From: Zanthoxylum bungeanum
Lineage: Eukaryota > Streptophyta > Magnoliopsida > Sapindales > Rutaceae
Direction: 5' to 3'
NCBI GenBank assembly: GCA_019454045.1
Contig: SKCR01021136.1
Coordinates: 58,449-122,448 of the forward strand
DNA length: 64,000 nt
Positions within the stretch are counted from its first letter, which is position 1. The number at the start of each line of letters is the position of its first letter. Below are positions 56,839-64,000 of this stretch, in pieces. Made by a program: the position numbers and the translations under genes. The notes below the pieces were generated by a model, which was given only the letters and a program-made list of their open reading frames with translations, was not told the origin of the DNA and made no database searches.

Positions 56839-57160
56839 TGTTGTGTTAAAACACACAGCAATAGAGGTGAATTGAGAGAAAACTCTTCTTTATTTCTCAC
56901 TAAACAAAGAATTACAAAGCTTACTTTATTAAGCTTTACAAAAAACTCTCAAACACTTTACTCTCTATTCTCACACGTTTGAGATTTCTGGGATGATGAA
57001 ACTAAGGTCCTAAGGCTCCAATTTATGCTGCCAAAACCGTGTGAACAGTGTCACACGGTTTGGCAAAGTCACCATCAACTTTCGGCGCTTCAAGTTGCTT
57101 GTTGCCTGCAATCATGCATGCTTTCGGTGCTGCATGCTTTAGGTGCAGCTGTCTTCAACA
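56839..57160 (-). repeat. 5' LTR of the outer Copia
   Basis: 322 bp, TGTTGTGTTAAAAC...GTCTTCAACA, beside the primer-binding site and the CCAAC TSD. Confidence 0.92.
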
Positions 57161-57165
57161 CCAAC

Positions 57166-58983
57166 ACACCACAACACCTTATTTTGGAAAGAAACCTAAC
57201 CCGACCAACCCGATGGTTCAAAGGCTATTTCCTAAACACACCAAGAAAGATAAGGAGGAATTTTCTGCATTAAGCAGACAACCAACGACATACATTGAAG
57301 AGGGAAAGATTTCCAAAAGGAAAGGGAGATTTCTAATAGGAAATGGAGACATAAAGCAACTTGAAAAAGGCGAGAGGAATCCAAGGATGGTTCGGACTAC
57401 ATCAACATTTATAAATACAAGACTATAGGCATATTAATGTACATTGACTGAACTTGGGCATCACTTGAGTTAAAGAGACTTAAAATTTTGTGTGAGAGAA
57501 ATTATGAGCGATTGTAACTCATGTCCTCCTTTATAGTAATAAATTCTCTTGTTTCGTTTCGTGGACGTAGGTATCGTGAGCTAAATCACATAAAATCTTG
57601 TGCGTGCTTGTTTTTGTTTTTGATTTCTTTGCAACTCGTATCCCATCCACAAAAAAATAAATTTACGTGTTCAACAGTGAATTGTTTAAAGAAAGACCTT
57701 ATCGTTTCTATGAAGGAAAATCAATTGCCAACAATTATATTCTCGATCAGACCTATATATTTTTACGCCTCTCAACTCTTCCTCAACGAGGCCTAGGAAA
57801 AATAGAAGATTAAGTATTAGTAGTATAGTAAAAATGTGTTCTTTGTCATTTATATGTTTACTCACGATAATTGTTGTCTCTTGAGAGAATCGATGACTGC
57901 ATTTTTGATGCACTTGCTATTATTACTACATCTCCCCAGAATAGGGTACAAAGGATAATCCCAAACCTACACCGAGGTATTGATGGTAATTATCAATAAT
58001 CGTAGAATAGAATGAGTTATTATTAACGATGAAAGTGAACCATTTCATTTTGACATTTTGAATTCTTCTATTCAGAATGTATAAAATCTCTTCAAGTAAA
58101 ATTCAAACATATGACTATTCACTTAACTATCGAAAAAATAATTGAGAATTACTATGCTCATTTTTGCCACATGTAGTGAAATAACATAATATATCAGCAA
58201 TTATAATATATATGTTAAGAGAGTATATTGTGAAATTACCCAAATATCCTCACAACTAAGGGGTGTAGTAGAGATGGCCATTTTAAAACTATATGCATAT
58301 TCCAAGTATATTAGCCCAAATTGAGTGGGGTTTCAGTGTCCTTTACCCTTTAAATTATAAAAGCATGCAGTTAATGCACATCTACAGGGTGACATTTAAC
58401 ATAATAAAACAATAAAGCCAAAAATAACAAGACATTCACATGCTCTGTTGTGTTAAAAAAACACACACCAAGCAGGTGGTTGCACATGCCGTGCTGAATG
58501 GTGCAGGGACACAGATTGTGCTTGGGTCCATTAGCCAAATGGCTTCACTGATGATTCTCATTTCTATGTAAAAGTTTTGTGCTTCACAATGAAAAGCAAA
58601 ACTGGAACCTTGCATAGCTTATTTGAGGTTCCATTAGCAAAGGAATATCCGTGGGATCAATGAAAATGATAGGGCACTTTACTAATTAAACTGAACAAGT
58701 AGCCTTAAAGTAGAAGCCAAAATTGACAAGTAGCGGAACTGGAAGCATAGACATGTGATATGTGGACAGTGGATCTACTTTTGTTTTAAGTTTGCGAAGA
58801 CTTTATATATCAAAATTCGAATTGGCAATAAAAAAATCATTATCAATGGACATGCATTTCCATATCATTTCTAGTAAGTGCATTACAGTAATAGGAATGT
58901 GCAGGCGGCAGCTGTTTCTGGGTTTGCTTTGAATGCTATCATATGAGATTCCTAGCAAAATAAATAAATAAAAGCTGTTGGCT
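57166..58983. other. flank of the Copia and 3' region of the transporter
   Basis: At 57560-57610 the plus strand reads CGTGGACGTAGG, then AAATCACATAAAATCTTGTG, the same GTGGACGTAGG...CCACGT pattern seen on the minus strand of the Gypsy 1 LTRs. A decayed LTR therefore probably ends near here. The rest (57700-58980) is AT-rich with no coding similarity. The 3' untranslated region of the transporter is expected just below 59064. Confidence 0.4.
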
Positions 58984-59063
58984 CTAGTGAAAAGGCTCTT
59001 GGGTATAAGAAAAATTACAAATTATGTGCTTAAATGTGCTTATACTCTGGTGTGAGACTATCT

Positions 59064-62000
59064 TCAAAGGCGCTCGGTGGCTATTCTTGAAAGTGCTGAA
59101 TATGTGCCAATGCAAGCACACATTACTCCCAAAATTGCATTGGAAATGCAAAATGCAATCTGATGAGGAGGAAAAAATGTTAATCAGTAAACTCAATCGT
59201 TGCGAGTAAGCAGAATTTGGAATGTACTTATTCTGGAGAAGTGAAGTATTCTTACCTTCAACTTACTTATTTCACGCTTAAGTATTCTGATGTAAAATAC
59301 ACATGGGAAAATAAGAGTCTGCGGTAAAACATTGACAGAAATCGATTCATAAGTACATTTTCTAATAGCTCATATGCATAAAATGCGGGTTTTGGCTCTG
59401 TAGAGAACACTTACAATTAGCATTGCGAGTAAAGATCCAATTAGTGACATCACAATACCTGCAGACAAGTTGACAAGGGAGCAGATTAATAGACAAAGCA
59501 TTTCTCATCTTATATCTTTGCATTTGGGAATTGGAAATACTTGGCTCTAATGCACATTCATAAGTTAAAACAATGCTAGAAAGTTCATATATTAAGTGTA
59601 AAATGATTCTACCGAAGTAAGGAAGTGTGAGTGCGACGACTAATGTTGAAATAACAAGAACTGTTCTGGTGATTACTGATACACAGTAGGATTGAAGCTC
59701 CTTTGAAGGCATGAGTTCCTCTAAACTCAATGCGATGGGTGTAAGTGTCATGGCATACTTTGACATTGGGATCAAAACCTAAAATACAAAAAGAACAACA
59801 AAAAATTGAACATGAGAAAAGTAATACAAACTGATCTTAAGTTCTATCAGCATCTCTGCAGTGTTTGGACTATCGACTATTTTGTTAGTCCAATCACTTA
59901 ATCTGTGGCGATGCAGAAATGTAATGAGAATACAGAATCGAGTCTTTTCATCATACCGTTGTCCAGATTGCAACTTTGGAAGCCACAAACTCTTTGGGAA
60001 AATTTAAAGTGAATTGGGACTGAATTGAATCACCAAACATCAGGTAGCCACTGATTCCTACCCCCACATTCAGGAGGAAACAGAAAACGAAGCTGCATTG
60101 GAGTTAACAGATATTATTATAGCCGCGATATTTTCTCTAGTTTATGATGTTATAAAGAAAAGTAGATAATAATTACTTGCGAACAAAGGCAAATGTTCAA
60201 CAATGTGCTAGAAGATCCAATAATGATTCAGAAGAGGGACAATTGTCTGTATTTATAGAAGCGTTGGTTATTTTTCTGTTAAACTGAAAGAGCTTAGCTC
60301 ACCTAGTAAATTAAAAAGAATATTGTTACCTGACCAGAAGAACAAATGGAAATTTTTTGGGCTCTTGCATTGAAGAATATATATTTGGGAAAACTGAATG
60401 GCCGGCATAGCAAAATCCATATATACCAATTGAGACAGACAGATTTGATAGGTCTATGGCTGTTCCGTAGGGATGAAATCCAACCGCATCCACCACACCA
60501 ATCCATAATAAGCAAAGCACCACCACAAATGTTGCAATAACTCCTCCAACTGGGACACACAGACATAAAAAATCAGCAGATATAATCTAAGCAATGAATT
60601 TTAAGAAAAATGATGGAGTTACAAGGAACAAAGGTAAGAACCTGAGACATATGAGAGTAAAGTAAGGTCTCGAAGCCAAACAGTTGGAAGAACAACGAGG
60701 GTTGCTGTTATGAAAAAGATTTTATGACAATCCAGATGTACTCCGCCAAAATTCATGCTGGTGTGTGGAAACATTGATGCCAAGTTGTCACTCATCATAA
60801 TCAGGTATTCAATACTAACAGCCTACAGAAAATAGTTGTTCACCTTTTAGCTCATGGTATGAACAGAGCACCAAAAATAATTACGGAATTATAGCAGGCA
60901 TAGAGGGAAGAAATCTTGCACTTACATATAACTCCAAGTATAAAACTATCTGCATTTCAAAAAACACAGCTATCAGTGTCACTTTGAAGCAAGGATATCA
61001 ATTAACTTGTACTGAAACATTAGAATATTGAGATCTTAAATAAACTCACAGCTACAATAAGGCGACCAGTAATGCCAAAAGCAGCCTGGCCAACATCGGG
61101 ATAAGTTGTAAGTCCAGGGGCACTATCTAAACATTCCTTCAATAAAATCCCAGTATAAAAAGCGACGACGCCAAAGATGAAGAACATTGAGAGACTCAAC
61201 CACCCTCCTTCTTTGATTGCATAAGGAGTTGCAAGGATTCCTACACCACAGAGAACATTGATTCCTGCATAAAAGGAGAACTGTGATCTCATATTTTTTT
61301 TAAGGATATAGAAAAATCATAAACTCTAGAAAGAAACTTATAGTATAATGGCGAGATTTTGACAAATGGCAATATTCATGCATTTGAATAAGATAAAACT
61401 TGAAGAGTTTACATCCTTTAATTTCTTCATTCTAAATTTTGAGAGGAAGAGTTGGGACTTTTACCATTAAGACATGCTTGAGCAAATGAACACTTCCTCT
61501 TCAGGGGTGGAAAATCACTGATAGATGACATTCTTGAACATGGCATATCATTGATATTTGAAAAAGAGGATGGTACATTTTGGCTAACAGGGCATCTGGG
61601 GGAAGTCACTTCTTCTTTGCCTAAATTAGAAATGAGCGGTTTACTTAGGGAAGATTCCAAATAGGGAGCTGGTTCACTTCTCTTATATATGGAAGACATG
61701 GAACCGCTGAATGCTGACAGATTTGACGGCTTAAGGAAACCAAGGGAAGAAGAGTTGACAGATGATAAAATGTCCATCGATTGCCTGCATATAGACATTC
61801 AACAGACAGAGATCAGGAAATTATTCTGTTTATTCGCAATTGTTGACAAACTACAATCTATCGAGTGCTATGATTATCAGGTATTAAGGACATTCTGCCA
61901 TAACGTAAGCTCTGATGAGTGATGGTTAAGCCTGCTAGCATTTACTCGAACATCTGAGAGTGATGCAAATGCGAGTATGCAAGACCACTTCAATTTCACC

Positions 62001-62394
62001 CACTTAGGTTACAGTTACAATAGCAGAATGCCAGAGTCAAGCCAACATGATACCATATGTAGCAGCCTCACAGGCTCATCTTTGCTAGTGACGGAGATGT
62101 GACAGACTGAGCTACAAATGATTCATTAACAGATTCCTAGGAAGTACTGACTAATGAACAAAAGATCACTTAAAAGTTGATATCAATAACATAGACATAC
62201 CGATAGCTCTGAGGCCAAGTGGGTTGTATGTCAATGCCATTAGAAGGATTTTTTGAGAGAGTTGAGTGTGTTGATGAGCTTTCAGATCCTGAATCATCCT
62301 CGATTTCACACATACTATGCGCCTGATTTTCTTCATCATCAGTCATCGTTTCATCCTGGCGATCTCGTCCCAAATCATCATCTCGCATCTTCAT
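59064..62394 (-). CDS. AVT1: vacuolar amino-acid transporter, AVT1 type (11 exons)
   Basis: AAAP-family (Aa_trans) membrane carrier; AVT1 proteins move neutral amino acids across the tonoplast in exchange for protons. Exons on the minus strand: 62394-62201, 61784-61465, 61264-61050, 60949-60926, 60822-60642, 60549-60330, 60092-59957, 59778-59613, 59458-59415, 59318-59256, 59159-59064. All boundaries are GT-AG and phases agree; 1659 nt give 552 aa, the usual length. The N-terminal ~170 residues are acidic and Ser-rich (cytosolic tail, with WPQSYRQS). The first membrane helix reads GINVLCGVGILATPYAIKEG, the family signature. Later landmarks: YPDVGQAAFG, IVLYLELY (the 24-nt exon), LPTVWLRDL, GFCYAGHSVFPNIY and GYLMFG; then QSQFTLN, YAMTLTPIALSLEEL and the end TYSALSRI. 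The start is the ATG at 62394; a near-start TTG above it is not a plant start codon. No damage seen. The exact AVT1 subtype is unsure. Confidence 0.92.
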
Positions 62395-62984
62395 CCTTTT
62401 CCTCTTCTTCTTCTTGATACAATCACTAGTAAACACCAACAAGAAAACACAACAATAATAAACTAACCTGCTAATGCAACCTTTTCTTGTATCTCAAGTA
62501 TCAAGAATATGCTAGTACAAACTACAAGTAAACGTTTGCAAGCAGGCAAGAAACTTACAAAAACAAAACTTCTGAAAATGGCAATAATGCAATTGAGAAA
62601 AATTTGTATTGGCTTCGTCAACTTGTGAATCCTGGTTTCTAGGAGATAGCTTGCATTTATGTGTGCTTTAAGATGAGAAGAAGCACCCTTGATCATGTGT
62701 ACATATAAACGTGTCATATTATTTGCAGCTTTTTTAGAGAATGTAACCGAATATTAATATCAACCACATGCAAATTAAGAAGAATTAGACATCAAGATTC
62801 AAGATTCAACACCCATCTTCGCAATTTGAGATATCAAATATTTGAAAAGTTATGTGTTCTTCCATGCGTCATGTAACTATTGGACGGTCCCGTAAGGCTG
62901 CTTTATATTGATTTTTTTCTTTTTATTAAAATTATGATCGGTAGTTGGATAATAATTTATATATTGTGAAATTTTAATTGTGCA
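62395..62984. other. upstream region of the AVT1-type gene
   Basis: Should hold the 5' untranslated region and promoter. No TATA box can be placed with confidence; an intron in the 5' leader is possible. A retrotransposon LTR begins only about 590 bp from the ATG. Confidence 0.45.
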
Positions 62985-63566
62985 TGTTGGGGAAATAGTG
63001 TGATTAAAGAAACTTAACATGCATCAATCAATTAACATACTAAAAATCAGAACTTAAATCATGAAATTCAGAAAAACATGGAAAAGTTGAAGATGATAAA
63101 AACAGAATCCAAGCCGAGTTGCCTATGTCCTTTAGAACTTTTTAGCCCCGTCTCGGTGCTCAACAAATGGTCTTGTGGCTAACGTTCTCCCAGGATTACT
63201 TGGATGCTTCTTGTAGAAGGGACACTCATTTCACAAGATTTTGAACAAGGACAAATGGTGGAAACTCTCTTTTCCTTAAATGATTCTCTAAGACAGTGGA
63301 TGGAACTTATGATTTTCCGGATGCCACAAATGATCTCAAGGCCTCTTAATTTATAGGCATGGAAGGGTGACTTTGAGGGCACCCTTTGGTTTGGGGTGTA
63401 ACCCTCCTAATGATTATACCCCTTCCCTTATGCCCTTTGAGGCCTAAAGTCTCATCTTTTCAATTTAGAGGACATGTCCCTACATGTTTGTGTCTTTCCC
63501 ATAAGGCACAACTTAAAAGACATGACCCTCCTACACTCATACTATATATTTAGAGAATTTACAACA
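62985..63566 (-). repeat. 3' LTR of an LTR retrotransposon that leaves the window
   Basis: 582 bp, begins TGTTGGGGAAATAG and ends GAATTTACAACA, with inverse TGTTG/CAACA ends. The adjacent inner sequence on the minus strand, GAATTGTGGGGGAT, is a polypurine tract, so this is the 3' LTR of a minus-strand element whose body lies to the right of the window. The partner LTR cannot be checked. Confidence 0.65.
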
Positions 63567-64000
63567 ATCCCCCACAATTCTCTAAATATTAATGCAGACA
63601 CTTAAGAGAGTTTCCGTGAAATAAAGCTGCATCGAAATAGGTAGCTTTCGCCTTGAACCTTTCCTAGTGAATGACAATTGAGTTTACTTGGCAAACCAGT
63701 GACCCATAGTCTTGAACTGTTCTGCCGTTGGTGTAAACTAAGACAATTGTTAACACACAACTTTACTTTGACCATTTCCCGTTCTACGGTTGTGTTCATT
63801 TCGGACATGAACATTGATCTTAGATTCATCAAGTACTTTAGGGAATTCAGCCTTTAAAAACTCTCATGGAAGCGGCCTCACTTCTTACTTGAAATATGTG
63901 ATCTACTATAAAGAGATAATCTGCCTTAACCTCCATTAGTACTCTTCTCCTAATATAGTGATCATTAAAAGCCTTAGCTTATCCTAGCCTTGACAGACAG
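63567..64000 (-). other. 3' internal part of the same LTR element
   Basis: Follows the polypurine tract. No protein similarity that I recognise in 430 bp; cut by the window end. Confidence 0.4.

Larger units (their letters stand above)
45707..57160 (-). mobile_element. Copia LTR retrotransposon (outer), TSD CCAAC
   Basis: LTRs 45707-46028 and 56839-57160, both 322 bp, starting TGTTGTGTTAAAAC and ending GTCTTCAACA. Exact 5-bp TSDs CCAAC lie at 45702-45706 and 57161-57165. Minus-strand order: 5' LTR, Met-type primer-binding site, long leader, gag, protease, integrase, reverse transcriptase, RNase H, polypurine tract (CCGAGGGGGAGATT), 3' LTR, the Copia order. A second Copia element is inserted in the integrase. 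Frames are nearly complete but broken by several stops. Confidence 0.93.

Noticed and set aside
57048..57428. 126-codon frame running from the Copia LTR into flanking DNA
   Set aside because: It crosses the LTR end and the TSD, so it is a chance fusion of unrelated sequences.
62395..62442. Upstream extension of the AVT1-type frame to 62442
   Set aside because: The extension would start at a TTG codon; plant genes start at ATG, so 62394 was chosen.

Overview
This is nuclear DNA of a flowering plant, most likely a eudicot. It is AT-rich and gene-poor. It carries GT-AG introns, plant multigene families (laccase, nepenthesin-type aspartic protease, vacuolar amino-acid transporter) and many plant-type LTR retrotransposons. 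Three host genes can be read completely, all on the minus strand: a six-exon LAC17-like laccase (897-3200, 571 aa), an intronless PCS1-like aspartic protease (42437-43768, 443 aa) and an eleven-exon AVT1-type amino-acid transporter (59064-62394, 552 aa). All three keep their catalytic or family motifs and uninterrupted frames. From memory, PCS1 and AVT1-type transporters are also neighbours in Arabidopsis (around At5g02190-At5g02170). Here they are about 15 kb apart, and most of that gap is a retrotransposon.

Nearly everything else is mobile DNA, much of it nested, and several insertions can be dated relative to one another through exact target-site duplications (TSDs). (1) 6108-17690: a decayed LINE is split by Gypsy element 1 (6427-15937, TSD CAATC). 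Its right-hand LTR is in turn split by Gypsy element 2 (10082-15888, TSD CCTTC). (2) 18044-18583: a Mutator-type MITE with a 10-bp TSD. (3) 19215-24763: a 5.55-kb almost perfect palindrome with TG...CA ends and a 5-bp TSD (ATATG). (4) 28-39 kb: a Met-primed Gypsy element split in its protease by a second Gypsy element, which itself holds a hAT-like MITE and an unclassified 1.9-kb insert. (5) 41194-41954: a solo LTR in a TAA microsatellite. (6) 45707-57160: a Copia element (TSD CCAAC) split inside its integrase zinc-binding domain by a second, internally deleted Copia element (48815-54895). (7) 62985-64000: the 3' end of another LTR element that leaves the window. A degenerate CACTA-like element lies at 4127-4618.

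The best candidate for something undescribed is the 19215-24763 palindrome. Two inverted copies of the same LTR-like 5' end, each with a TATA box pointing inward and each with an array of CGTTCGAACG-bearing ~53-bp repeats, were apparently integrated as one unit by an LTR-type integrase. I propose, as inference, a self-primed hairpin cDNA with two U3 ends. If transcribed, it would form a long hairpin RNA. A second unusual signal is the alternating GGCGCC-AT/GT-GGCGCC dyad array in the LTR of Gypsy element 2.

None of the LTR elements can be autonomous: open frames carry stops, pol is deleted, or catalytic motifs are altered. I saw no tRNA or rRNA genes and no CRISPR array.
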